DNA of 38,289 nt from Candidatus Acidiferrales bacterium (GTDB taxonomy: Bacteria; Acidobacteriota; Terriglobia; Acidiferrales; UBA7541): assembly GCA_030037435.1 (NCBI GenBank), contig JASHRI010000483.1:1-38289 (forward strand), given 5' to 3'. The position numbers and the translations under genes were made by a program. Below are positions 14,468 through 22,793 of this stretch, in pieces. The notes under the pieces are model-generated. The model was given only the letters and a program-made list of their open reading frames with translations, made no database searches and was not told the origin of the DNA. Position 1 is the first letter of the stretch. Each line of letters opens with the position of its first letter.

Positions 14468-17221
14468 TCAATCGCTCGCTCTTGCTCGAGAAGCGACCAT
14501 GTCCGCAACCAGCGTCGGCCTCTGATCAGCTTGCAGCAACCGCTTCGGATCAATATTCACGGAAAGTTGAATCAGACGCGCCACAAGTCCAGTCCAGCCA
14601 GTCTGATGACTAGCTCCTAGGCCAGCCCCGTTATCTCCATGAAAGTATTCGTAGAACAGAAGATAATCGTGCCATTGTGGGTCGCGCTGAAACTTTTCGG
14701 CACCGCCAAACACTGGCCGGCGGCCGCCCTGCTGTTCGTCACGGAGGAAAATGGAGCATAGGCGGCGCGAAATCTCCCGAGCGACTTCGAAGAGTGTCAT
14801 CAAATGGCCCGAACCCGTCGGGCACTCAACTTTGAAGTCGTCGCCGTAATATAGGTAATAGACCAATAGGCCGCGCAGTAGGACCATATTCATCGGGAAC
14901 CAGATAGGTCCGCGCCAGTTCGAATTTCCACCGAACATTCCCGAGTTCGACTCCGCAGGTTCGTAGTTGACACGGAACTCCTGCCCACCGAACTGAAACT
15001 CGTAAGGGTGCTCCAGGTGATAACGCGACAGTGAGCGAATGCCGTAGTCGCTGAGAAATTCTTTCTCGTCGAGCATATACCGAAGGAGTCGGCGCAGCTT
15101 GTCTTCATTCAAAATTGCCAACAGATGCCGACCTGCGTAGCCCTTCTTGGCCGGCGGAGCGATGTTGATCGTTAGATGAGAATTCCTGTCAAGGAACTCG
15201 CGTATATTGCGCACAAATTCCGGAAGGGCGGTGGGCGCTTGGGGATAAATGATGGTCGCGGCACCGAGAGACAACAATCCAACCATCGACCGGACACGCA
15301 AGCGGCAGCTATGTCCATCGGGAAGCTTCAGAACGTCATAGAAGAAGCCATCCTCTTCGTCCCATAGACTATCCCCGTCATCACCGAGGTGATCCATGGC
15401 GCTCGCGATCCACATAAAATGTTCGCAGAATTTAGTCGCCACCACTTGATAGGTTGGATCGTGTCGAGAGAGCTCCAGGGCGATCTCGAGCATGTTCTGG
15501 CAGAAAAATGCCATCCAAGCTGTACCGTCGGCTTGCTCCAAGTACCCGCCCGCAGGCAATTTGGCGCTGCGGTCGAAGACGCCTATGTTGTCGAGGCCAA
15601 GGAATCCGCCTTCAAAGACGTTCCGGCCGCTGGGATCCTTCCGATTCACCCACCAGGAGAAATTGAACATCAGGCGATCGAAAGAACGTTTCAAGAACGC
15701 TGCATCGCCTTTTCCGGTGCTCTCTTTTTCCAGGTTGTAAAGATACAGAGCCGCCCACGCGTGGACCGGAGGATTCACGTCGCCGAAGTCCCACTCATAG
15801 GCCGGAATCTGCCCGCTAGGATGTAGGTAGAGGGTTTCAAACATGATCTCCAGCTGATGTTTGGCGAAATCCATGTCCACTAGCGCCAGAGAAACTGTGT
15901 GAAAAGCTAAGTCCCACGCGGCATACCAAGGATATTCCCACTTGTCTGGCATCGAAATGACGTCGTCGTTAAGCATGTGGAACCATTGCCAGTTGCGTCC
16001 CTTGCCGCCGCGAATGGTGTGGTGCTCGCGCAACCAAAGCTGCAGATCGAAAAAGTAGTGCTGCTTTGTCCAGAGCATCCCGGCCAATGCCTGCCGCATT
16101 ACCAGCCGTTGATCGTCAGTCAATCCGCCCGGGGTGATTGAATTGAAGAATGCGCTGGCCTCGTCCCGGCGAGTTTGCAGCACAGATGAAAATTCGCGAG
16201 CGAAAAACGCTTCCGGGGACTGTGCGTCGTCACTATGGGTCGCGGCACGGCACAGCCGCATCCGAATTACAGCGCTCTGCTTTGCAGGAATTTCGAGCTC
16301 GTAATGGGCAGCGCACTTGGTGCCCGTGCGCTCCGGGTTCACTGCGTCCGTGCGGCCCTGCACGACGAAATCGTTAATCCCGTCCTTCACATAGCGAGTC
16401 GAATTGGGTGTGTGGAAAAGGCGTTCATTGTTGGTCTCATTCTCCGCGAAGAGAAGGGGCACCTTGCGGTCCGCATACCATGAATACTCACCGAGCTGCT
16501 CGTGGTGCACGCTCACGGCGGAGAATCCAGTATTGTCGGGTTGTGCCTCAAGTAGCGGCTTCTTATCGCTTTTCCACCACGACCATGTATTACGGAACCA
16601 GAGTGTCGGCAGCAAGTGCAGGGTGGCGGATTCCGGGCCGCGGTTCCAAACCGTAACTTGGATGAGGATGTCGTCCGGATTTCCTTTTGCGTACTCGACA
16701 AAAACGTCGAAGTAGCGATCCTCGTCGAACACTCCGGTATCGATCAGTTCATATTCCAGGTCGAAGCGGCCCCGTTGGCGGTTCTTCTGGATCAACTCGT
16801 TGTAGGGGTATGCACGCTGCGGGTACTTGTAGAGGTACTTCATGTATGAGTGCGTTGGCGTATTGTCCAGGTAGAAGTAATACTCCTTCACGTCCTCCCC
16901 GTGGTTTCCCTCACTGTTCGTCAAACCGAACAGGCGCTCCTTGAGGATCGGGTCCGCTCCATTCCACAAGGCCAAGGCAAAGCACAGACGCTGTTTATCG
17001 TCGCAAATGCCGGCCAGCCCATCTTCTCCCCAATGATAGACGCGCGAGCGCGCTTGATCGTGGGTGAAGTAGTCCCAGGCGTTCCCGTCGGTGCTATAGT
17101 CCTCGCGGACCGTGCCCCACTGCCGCTCGCTTAGGTAAGGTCCCCACTTGCGCCAGGGAGTCTCGAACGTGCGCGCTTCGTCAAGCCGTCCTTGCTCAGC
17201 AGATCTAGATGCATTCGCCAT
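14468..17221 (-). CDS. GH63-like glucosidase (MGH1-type (alpha/alpha)6 barrel)
   Basis: 917 residues; ATG 17219-17221 follows AAGGAG. No signal peptide, so probably cytoplasmic. The N-terminal about 350 residues are beta-rich (RVYHWGEDGLAGICDD, ESATLHLLPTLWFRNTWSWW). The C-terminal barrel has the hallmarks of bacterial GH63 glucosidases: WEYPWYAAWDLAFHTVSL (with the likely catalytic Asp), YAGRHLLAILN, NWRGPIWFPMN and, near the end, YEYFHGDNGAGLGASHQTG with the likely second acidic residue. Members of this family act on alpha-glucosidic bonds of small glucosides, such as glucosylglycerate or mannosyl-oligosaccharide-like compounds; the substrate here is not known. It lies 145 bp downstream of the LPKTG-protein gene on the same strand and has no palindrome of its own, so it is probably transcribed with that gene from 18298-18313. 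Confidence 0.85.
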   Translation of the reverse strand: MANASRSAEQGRLDEARTFETPWRKWGPYLSERQWGTVREDYSTDGNAWDYFTHDQARSRVYHWGEDGLAGICDDKQRLCFALALWNGADPILKERLFGLTNSEGNHGEDVKEYYFYLDNTPTHSYMKYLYKYPQRAYPYNELIQKNRQRGRFDLEYELIDTGVFDEDRYFDVFVEYAKGNPDDILIQVTVWNRGPESATLHLLPTLWFRNTWSWWKSDKKPLLEAQPDNTGFSAVSVHHEQLGEYSWYADRKVPLLFAENETNNERLFHTPNSTRYVKDGINDFVVQGRTDAVNPERTGTKCAAHYELEIPAKQSAVIRMRLCRAATHSDDAQSPEAFFAREFSSVLQTRRDEASAFFNSITPGGLTDDQRLVMRQALAGMLWTKQHYFFDLQLWLREHHTIRGGKGRNWQWFHMLNDDVISMPDKWEYPWYAAWDLAFHTVSLALVDMDFAKHQLEIMFETLYLHPSGQIPAYEWDFGDVNPPVHAWAALYLYNLEKESTGKGDAAFLKRSFDRLMFNFSWWVNRKDPSGRNVFEGGFLGLDNIGVFDRSAKLPAGGYLEQADGTAWMAFFCQNMLEIALELSRHDPTYQVVATKFCEHFMWIASAMDHLGDDGDSLWDEEDGFFYDVLKLPDGHSCRLRVRSMVGLLSLGAATIIYPQAPTALPEFVRNIREFLDRNSHLTINIAPPAKKGYAGRHLLAILNEDKLRRLLRYMLDEKEFLSDYGIRSLSRYHLEHPYEFQFGGQEFRVNYEPAESNSGMFGGNSNWRGPIWFPMNMVLLRGLLVYYLYYGDDFKVECPTGSGHLMTLFEVAREISRRLCSIFLRDEQQGGRRPVFGGAEKFQRDPQWHDYLLFYEYFHGDNGAGLGASHQTGWTGLVARLIQLSVNIDPKRLLQADQRPTLVADMVASRARASD

Positions 17222-17366
17222 GGATCTCCTTACTCTTTCCTTCCATCACGATAAGAAAGACCTCTAGTCTTCCCTTCGTTTCAGCTCGTCGCGTTCATCA
17301 GGCAGAGGCGGAATGAAGGCGCGCCTCACCTTGCGTCCCTGATTTGGTGTTTCCTTTGTTGCAAGC

Positions 17367-18152
17367 CTACGTCGGCCAAGATCGGGAAAGTGCGCGCAAC
17401 CCGAGCGCCGTTCCCAAGAAGACCAACCCCAGGAGACCGAACAATGGCATGGGGCTGCCAGTCTTGGGCAGTTCGCGTGCGACTTCTGGTTGTGGTTGCG
17501 TTTCGGCGGGTGCGGGTCTGCTGACCGGTATCGCGATCAGTATGGCAGTCTGCGCGGGTGCAGGCGGAGTCGCAGGAGGCGGAGGCATCGTTCCGGTAAC
17601 AGCGGTGCTGCTGCTCTGTACGACAACTGGGGACTCGGTGACGACGGTGGCTGTAATCAACGTTCCCTTTCTGAGAGCAAAGATGTCGTGCGTTCCCCCG
17701 TCGTAAGTGAACGTCTGTCCAGGAGGAACTTCATACTGCTTGTTGGTACCATCCGGCAAAGTCAGAATCACCGTTTTCGGCGGATTCACATGCCAAACCC
17801 TGCCCTTGATTGTTCTCACCGTTGTGACCGTTTTGGGAGTCGACGTGGTGGTGATCGTGCGCGTCAGCCGCATGCCGGGCTGCAGTTGATGAACATTGAG
17901 TTGCTGGCCGTTTACTTCGACCGTCGTGCTGTCTGGAACCGTAAAGTCCTTCACTTGGCCGTCGTCCATTTTGACGACGAGGTAATTCCCGGAAACGTAG
18001 ACCACGACCGCGCTCTGTACGTCGGTGGTGACCGTCGGCTGCCCATACTGGTGGCTGGTCGTCGTCGTGTCCTGAGCCCGCGCAGCTGGCGAGGCAAGCG
18101 CGCAAGCCAGGCAGACTCCCAACAAGATTTGCATTCTGAGTAGTCCACTCAT
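17367..18152 (-). CDS. Secreted protein with C-terminal LPKTG sorting signal
   Basis: 261 residues from ATG 18150-18152 (AAAGGAG 8 bases upstream). The N-terminus is a signal peptide (about 1-26, ILLGVCLACALASPAARAQ). A Thr-rich beta domain follows, with paired strands such as SAVVVYVSGNYLVVKMDDGQ and VHQLQPGMRLTRTITTTSTP. A Pro-rich stretch runs about 185-225. The C-terminus is a complete sorting signal: LPKTG at 228-232, a hydrophobic helix (PLFGLLGLVFLGTALGL) and a basic end (RALSRSW). LPXTG signals are normally attached to Gram-positive walls by sortase, but a sortase gene lies 18 kb away in this same window (35797-36525) under the same type of promoter. The pair is a likely enzyme and substrate. 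A palindrome copy with TAGGCT lies 153 bp upstream. Confidence 0.8.
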   Translation of the reverse strand: MSGLLRMQILLGVCLACALASPAARAQDTTTTSHQYGQPTVTTDVQSAVVVYVSGNYLVVKMDDGQVKDFTVPDSTTVEVNGQQLNVHQLQPGMRLTRTITTTSTPKTVTTVRTIKGRVWHVNPPKTVILTLPDGTNKQYEVPPGQTFTYDGGTHDIFALRKGTLITATVVTESPVVVQSSSTAVTGTMPPPPATPPAPAQTAILIAIPVSRPAPAETQPQPEVARELPKTGSPMPLFGLLGLVFLGTALGLRALSRSWPT

Positions 18153-18268
18153 TCTCGTTTCTCCTTTGCTGGTGCCCTTGCGGCGCTCGCCGCGGGCGTT
18201 GACGAGAGCTAAAATCACGACCATTTCAGTCATGCGAACAGAGAGAATCTGTCGCCGAACTTTCGCAC

Positions 18269-18313
18269 AGCCTAGGGCGCAACAAATGGCTGTGTAACTG
18301 TCAACTCTTACAG
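18269..18313 (-). promoter_or_regulatory. Cluster palindrome plus -10 for the LPKTG-protein / glucosidase operon
   Basis: CTGTCAACTCTTACAG (18298-18313), five of six palindromic pairs. On the minus strand TAGGCT (18269-18274) lies 34 bp away centre to centre. Start of translation is at 18152. Confidence 0.6.
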
Positions 18314-18440
18314 CCGACGGCTTACAAATTCTTCAATTGCGTTTTACAGGAGCCGCAGCCTCGGTGACCGCAACTCAGGTGCAGGTTTTGACCTCTCCGC
18401 ACTCCTGTTCGATCTGGAGACGCGTCGCAAGCGCCTAATT

Positions 18441-18485
18441 CTGTCAGTTCTGCCAGTTTTCACATTCCTTTCAGCACCCAATCAT
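18441..18485 (+). promoter_or_regulatory. Cluster palindrome plus -10 for the DUF4136 gene
   Basis: CTGTCAGTTCTGCCAG (18441-18456) fits CTGnCA-N4-TGnCAG exactly. AATCAT (18480-18485, 4 of 6) lies 34 bp away. The leader to ATG 18717 would be unusually long, about 225 bases. The 564-base gap between the two divergent genes (18153-18716) otherwise holds no gene I can support. Confidence 0.6.
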
Positions 18486-18716
18486 CGCAGCGCAGTGTCA
18501 CACTTCTTTACGAGTGCCGGGAGGGAAGGTCCGATCCAGCGCGGCATGCTGCAAGAGTTCTGCCTCGGCGTCCCAGCGCAGGCCCATCCGCAACGCTTTC
18601 AGAGTCTCGAATGAGGTGGCGGCGTGCGCTTCAGCGCGTATCGCGGCGACCGGTTAAACGAAAGTCGGAACCCCTGTGGTGCTTCGGTGCCAGGACAAGG
18701 TCGAAAGGAGAGCACG

Positions 18717-19238
18717 ATGAAAACGACGCGAGCCTTGGTTGGCCTCAGTCTTCTTCTAATGGTATGCGGAATCGTCTGGGCCGACGTCAACGTCGACTGG
18801 GATAGGACAGCCAATTTTGCAAACTACAAGACGTACGCCTGGCAAACGGGAACCCCGGCTAAAAATCAGCTATGGGATCAACGGATCACGGATGGCGTGG
18901 ATAAGCAGCTCGCCGCGAAGGGCTTTCAGAAGGTCGATATCGGCAACAATCCAGACTTGATCGTCCTATATCACGCAGCTTCAGGAGCGGACACGCAGTT
19001 AAACACCACGAATATGGGCGGCTGGGGCTGGCGCTGGGGCGGCACTTCCACCACGACCGTGAATACGATTCCTACAGGGCAGCTCAGCGTCGACATTGGA
19101 GACGCGAAGACGAAAAAATTGCTCTGGATGGGTTCGTCCAGCGATACGCTCAGCGGCAACCCAGATAAGAATCAGAAAAAACTAGACAGCGCGCTGGACA
19201 AAATGTTCAAGAAATTCCCTCCGCCTGAGAAGAAGTAG
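18717..19238 (+). CDS. DUF4136 exported protein
   Basis: 173 residues; ATG 18717 follows AAAGGAG at 6 bases. Signal peptide about 1-21 (LVGLSLLLMVCGIVWA). The mature part shows the DUF4136 pattern: DVNVDWDRTANFANYKTYAW at its start, RITDGVDKQLAAKGFQKV, NPDLIVLYHAA, a Gly/Trp-rich loop (NMGGWGWRWGGT), then GQLSVDIGDAKTKKLLWMG and a C-terminal LDKMFKKFPP. In many family members a lipobox Cys occurs near the cleavage site; here the only early Cys (CGIVWA) does not form one clearly. Function of the family is unknown; the location is periplasm or outer membrane. A perfect-class palindrome copy lies 268 bp upstream. The 217 bases after it, up to the convergent regulator, hold no gene I can support. 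Confidence 0.85.
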   Translation: MKTTRALVGLSLLLMVCGIVWADVNVDWDRTANFANYKTYAWQTGTPAKNQLWDQRITDGVDKQLAAKGFQKVDIGNNPDLIVLYHAASGADTQLNTTNMGGWGWRWGGTSTTTVNTIPTGQLSVDIGDAKTKKLLWMGSSSDTLSGNPDKNQKKLDSALDKMFKKFPPPEKK

Positions 19239-19455
19239 TGGCCGGTCGCTGCTATAAACAGGACAACAGTTGGATCGGGCTCATGCGTCGCAGGGCTGCG
19301 GTCGGAGTTGAATCAACCGTCGCCATGGCGGCCACAACGGGGCCCTCCAGGACGACCGCCGTGACTGCTCCGCTGCCGGAAGCGTCGTCACCCCAAGAGT
19401 TCGCTAACTATATGGCGCTTCGGGCTTGGACATAAGGAAGCTGTCGAGGACAGGT

Positions 19456-20094
19456 TTAGCGCGGCGAAATCACATGTTCGCGGATTGCAAACTTAACCAG
19501 ATCCGAGTTCGTTTTCAGGTGAAACTCTTCCATGATGCGATACTTATGAAATGCAATCGTTCGGGAGGTAACGTGCAGGAAGTTGGCCGCCTCTTTCATC
19601 GTGCAGCCCTCAGCAAGCAACTGCAGCACCTGGCGCTGACGCGGGGTTAGTTCCTTCTGGCTGCTGGCATGAGGGTCCCGGACAAACTGGTCTGCCAATT
19701 TCTGTGCCACCAGAGGAGTTACGTACGTCTTGCCTTTCAATGCTTCCTTGATCGCCTTTATCAGCTCGGCGCCAGCCGACTTTTTGAGCAGATAGCCGGA
19801 AGCCCAGGATCGAAGCGCCTCGGCAGCAACTTCGGTGTCTTCGCTCATCGTAAGGGCGATCAACTTGGTCTTTGGCAGCAGCCGTTTCAGTTCTCGCCCA
19901 GCATCCATGCCGTTCAAAAGCGGCATGCCGATGTCGATTACAATGGCATCAGGCTTGAGTTCTGGTGCGACCCGCAGCAGGCTGTGGCCGTCCGCCACTG
20001 TTCCCACAACGTCGAATTCGGATTCCAAAAGCTTGCCAATCACTTCGACGACCATCGTATGGTCGTCGGCCAGTAACACTCGGGGCCGTATCAT
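19456..20094 (-). CDS. NarL/FixJ-type response regulator
   Basis: 212 residues from ATG 20092-20094 (GGAAGG 8 bases upstream). Receiver domain 3-125 with D10-D11 (LLADDH), phosphoacceptor D54 (IVIDIGMPLLNG), Thr in ALTMSED and Lys in YLLKKSAG. The LuxR-type helix-turn-helix occupies about 148-210: LTPRQRQVLQLLAEG, MKEAANFLHV, SRTIAFHKYRIME. All residues needed for phosphorylation are present. It is closely related to the regulators at 20607 and 35078. No kinase is adjacent; the NarL-type kinases at 7525 and 31308 are candidates. Unlike the divergent regulator, no clear palindrome copy points at it. Confidence 0.92.
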   Translation of the reverse strand: MIRPRVLLADDHTMVVEVIGKLLESEFDVVGTVADGHSLLRVAPELKPDAIVIDIGMPLLNGMDAGRELKRLLPKTKLIALTMSEDTEVAAEALRSWASGYLLKKSAGAELIKAIKEALKGKTYVTPLVAQKLADQFVRDPHASSQKELTPRQRQVLQLLAEGCTMKEAANFLHVTSRTIAFHKYRIMEEFHLKTNSDLVKFAIREHVISPR

Positions 20095-20434
20095 GATCGT
20101 CGCCTTCCGGGCGGCCACGTGCTCAGGGTCCGCGATCAAGTTGGCGTCAGTGCCGTCGGAAATTGTCGTTTAGGGGCGGTGATACAGGTCGTAACTATAT
20201 TCCTCCAAGGCCTATTACGTCTAGTTCTAGCCCATCCCAATGGGGGCGGGGTTCCTCTCAAAAAGTCCTCAAAGCAGTCGCTTGACTAGATCATGAATGA
20301 CCACGTGAAACGGCAGTGCAAAGAAGACGGGGTGCCAGTTGCACCAGCACACCCATGGCCAGCCGCGTCAAGCTTTTCGCCCCCAGACGATGCCGGCACC
20401 GCGCGATTGTGGAGAGCCCCTCAGCGCTGCAAAA

Positions 20435-20450
20435 CTGTCAAAAATAGCAG
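20435..20450 (+). promoter_or_regulatory. Distal cluster palindrome upstream of the regulator at 20607
   Basis: CTGTCAAAAATAGCAG: left half perfect, right half TAGCAG. It lies 41 bp (centre to centre, about four DNA turns) upstream of a second weaker copy at 20476-20491. No -10 candidate sits at 34 bp, so it would be an accessory site. Confidence 0.45.
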
Positions 20451-20475
20451 GCGACCGGCGCTAATATGGCGAAAA

Positions 20476-20521
20476 CTGGTATTAGTTACAGTAGGCTCGG
20501 CCGGTCGAGGACACATAGTAT
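20476..20521 (+). promoter_or_regulatory. Proximal cluster palindrome plus -10 for the regulator at 20607
   Basis: CTGGTATTAGTTACAG (20476-20491), degenerate but flanked by A and T to give ACTG...CAGT. TAGTAT (20516-20521) lies 35 bp away centre to centre. ATG is at 20607. The rest of the 512-base gap 20095-20606 shows no gene. Confidence 0.45.
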
Positions 20522-20606
20522 TCCGCGCGCCGGGAAAACCCAGACCCTACTCCGGTACTAATCTGAGTTCCAAATATTCGTGCCGCATGTCTGCGAGGAG
20601 GTCCAC

Positions 20607-21251
20607 ATGTCAATCGCGAGCAGGGCCAGAGTGATGATTGCCGACGATCACAAGTTAGTAGCGGAGGCCTTGAGAAGGTTCTTGGTAGTCGATTTCGATG
20701 TGATCACGACCGTCAACGACGGGCGGAGCCTCGTGCAAGCAGCAGAGGCCTTAAGGCCCGACGTGATTGTGGTAGACATCGGATTGCCGCTGCTCAATGG
20801 GCTGGACGCAGGCGAGCGAATTAAGCGGGTTCTTCCCGGCGTCAGGCTGATTTTTATGACGATCACACGAGAACCCGAAATCATCGCGGAGGCATTTCGG
20901 CGCGGCGCCTCCGGCTACGTCGCAAAGACGTCGGCCGTCACCGAGCTGGTCGCGGCAATCCACGCGGCGTTGGAAGGGAACACCTACCTGTCGCCCTCCC
21001 TTTCGTCGCCGGACTCTGCTGGTTCGCAGCCATCGACCGACAATCCAACGAACGAAAAACTTACGGAAAGGCAGCTCGAGGTGCTGCAGTTGTTAGCCGA
21101 AGGTCGTTCGATGAAGGAAACGGGGGCGATGCTCAATCTCACAGCTCGCACCGTTGCCTTCCACAAGTACCGGATTATGCGTTGCCTCCGCCTGCATAAC
21201 GATGCGGCGATCGTAAGGTATGCGGTACGCAGGCACATCGTATGTGCATGA
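20607..21251 (+). CDS. NarL/FixJ-type response regulator
   Basis: 214 residues; ATG 20607 follows GAGGAGGT at 4 bases (an in-frame codon at 20580 is less likely). Receiver 8-128 with acidic pair D13-D14 (IADDH), phosphoacceptor D57 (VVDIGLPLLNG), Thr in FMTITRE and Lys in YVAKTSA. A Ser/Pro-rich linker (about 130-150) leads to a LuxR-type helix-turn-helix: LTERQLEVLQLLAEG, MKETGAMLNL, ARTVAFHKYRIM. It is a diverged sister of the regulator at 19456, facing away from it. Two palindrome copies precede it, so it is likely both a regulon member and, possibly, one of its regulators. An intrinsic terminator follows at 21301-21330. Confidence 0.92.
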   Translation: MSIASRARVMIADDHKLVAEALRRFLVVDFDVITTVNDGRSLVQAAEALRPDVIVVDIGLPLLNGLDAGERIKRVLPGVRLIFMTITREPEIIAEAFRRGASGYVAKTSAVTELVAAIHAALEGNTYLSPSLSSPDSAGSQPSTDNPTNEKLTERQLEVLQLLAEGRSMKETGAMLNLTARTVAFHKYRIMRCLRLHNDAAIVRYAVRRHIVCA

Positions 21252-21300
21252 GTTTTGGTCCGCTGCGAAGCACATGGACGCTCTGAGTCGCGCCTGAGGG

Positions 21301-21330
21301 GAGATCACCGAATTTGGGATCTCGTTTTTT
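21301..21330 (+). terminator. Intrinsic terminator after the NarL-type regulator
   Basis: Stem GAGATC (21301-21306) pairs with GATCTC (21318-21323), extended inward by CC/GG across a bulged A, loop GAATTT, and followed by G and six T (21325-21330). It is placed 50 bases after the stop codon at 21251. Confidence 0.75.
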
Positions 21331-21358
21331 GCCCTAGCCCTGGTACCTGCGCTTTAAC

Positions 21359-22738
21359 TCACGCAGCCTTCCCAGTAGTTGCAGCTGCCGTTTGCTCAAT
21401 GTCGGGCAGGCGCCATGTTTTATCGAAGAGAGCTTTTTCGGGGCCATAGAAGCGGAAGAGCACTTCGAATTTTCCGCCAGCACTGGTAGGGATCCAATTC
21501 GACTCTTTGCTCGACGGAGCTTTTGGACCGAGGTAAATGTCTACCGAGCCGTCGATTTTCCTTCGAATCCCCGGAGTTTGCGAAGAGCGGCTCGACCAAG
21601 GCAAATTTCGGATCAGGGCATGGGTCGCGCGGTCGTAAACCGTCGCAGACCAGTACTGTCTCACGGGCGCGTTTGACGGAACCGTGAGGCGGTAGCTGCT
21701 AGCACCATCAAACGGGCGGCCTTCTCTGTCCTTGATGGTCATCAGGTAGAACTGACCTGTTCCCAAATGCTTCGCGCAGAAAAAGGCGACGCTGTACAGT
21801 GCCCCGCGCCCGTCTATCGGGTAGCTATCAGGCGTCGCGAAAAAGCTCTCGAGCCCCTCGATGACTTCTTGCGACGCGGGGACAGCCCATTGGCTGCGCT
21901 GATAGTACGGCGCCGAAAAAAAACTTTCATATCGAACGTCCAGCCATGCCCGAGCCTCGTGGGCACTCTCTTTGAGTAACTCTTGCGCCGCAGCGTCGGG
22001 ATTGAAGGGCTTACCTTTTTCGATGCCGATCGATTTGAGTTGATCAATCATCGCCTTGTCCCTTTCCAGCCAAGGTTCGGCTTGCACAATGTGGTCCAGC
22101 GAATGGAAGAAACGCAAATCGTAAGGAATCGTAGAATCGAACACCGTGTTGATCGCATCAACGAACACCGTCGCAGAAGGATTCGCCGCCTTCGAGAGCG
22201 CATAGAGCTTGATCCGTTTGCCATAGGCCACTGCCTTCGCGATATCGACTTCGCCTCCGCTTTCCAAGATGGAGCGCAGGAGTGCGTAGCCCAGATAGTT
22301 CTCCGAAGGTAGCGTGATGTAACCGTCCGGCACCCTTTGCTTATAGTGGGGCGGCAAGATCAGATACTTGCCACCCTTTCCCTTATCCACTCCCGCCGGA
22401 CCGACATCCTCCAGCGGCGTCTGCCAACAGTCCATGATGCTCCCGTTTATCAAACCGTCGTCAGCGGGTGGAATCTCGAGCACTACCGGCCCAACGTCCT
22501 TCGTGTTGATGAAGGGCATCAGGTAAATCGAATCCGGATTGGGGGTCAGAGTCTGATTTTTCCAGTCCGGCAGGCGCGACCAGTAGACGATTTGATTGAA
22601 GGAGCCTCCAGCTTGCGTCATCGCCTGATACATTAAGTCGTAATTCACAGCCGGCATACCCCAGATGACGGCTTGGATTCCACGGCGCTGTATTGTTCGC
22701 TGAACAAGCTCGGATGATGTGAATGTCGTTGGCGCCAT
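21359..22738 (-). CDS. DUF1254/DUF1214 protein (second of a tandem pair)
   Basis: 459 residues from ATG 22736-22738, with AAAGGAG 8 bases upstream; the much longer open frame to 22963 overlaps the preceding gene and is not used. The N-terminal half is DUF1254 (GIQAVIWGMPAVNYDLMY, WKNQTLTPNPDSIYLMPF, GPVVLEIPPADDGLINGSI). The C-terminal about 110 residues are DUF1214 (APVRQYWSATVYDRATHAL, KIDGSVDIYLGPKAP, NWIPTSAGGKFEVLFRFYGP). No signal peptide is visible, although many family members are exported. Biochemical function of the family is unknown. It lies 55 bp behind another DUF1254 gene and should share its mRNA. The two proteins are clearly diverged, so this is an old duplication. Confidence 0.88.
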   Translation of the reverse strand: MAPTTFTSSELVQRTIQRRGIQAVIWGMPAVNYDLMYQAMTQAGGSFNQIVYWSRLPDWKNQTLTPNPDSIYLMPFINTKDVGPVVLEIPPADDGLINGSIMDCWQTPLEDVGPAGVDKGKGGKYLILPPHYKQRVPDGYITLPSENYLGYALLRSILESGGEVDIAKAVAYGKRIKLYALSKAANPSATVFVDAINTVFDSTIPYDLRFFHSLDHIVQAEPWLERDKAMIDQLKSIGIEKGKPFNPDAAAQELLKESAHEARAWLDVRYESFFSAPYYQRSQWAVPASQEVIEGLESFFATPDSYPIDGRGALYSVAFFCAKHLGTGQFYLMTIKDREGRPFDGASSYRLTVPSNAPVRQYWSATVYDRATHALIRNLPWSSRSSQTPGIRRKIDGSVDIYLGPKAPSSKESNWIPTSAGGKFEVLFRFYGPEKALFDKTWRLPDIEQTAAATTGKAA

Positions 22739-22793
22739 GCACGTGTCTCCTTTCGCCGACTTGGCCTTTGCTTTGGAATTCGAGGATTTTTCT

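Noticed and set aside
19238-19435. 65-codon frame overlapping the DUF4136 stop codon
   Set aside because: It starts at GTG without a ribosome site and shows no domain or export signal.
19441-19453. CTGTC-GAG-GACAG mini palindrome between convergent genes
   Set aside because: The spacing is wrong for the cluster motif and no promoter is expected there; it may be chance or part of a 3' end.
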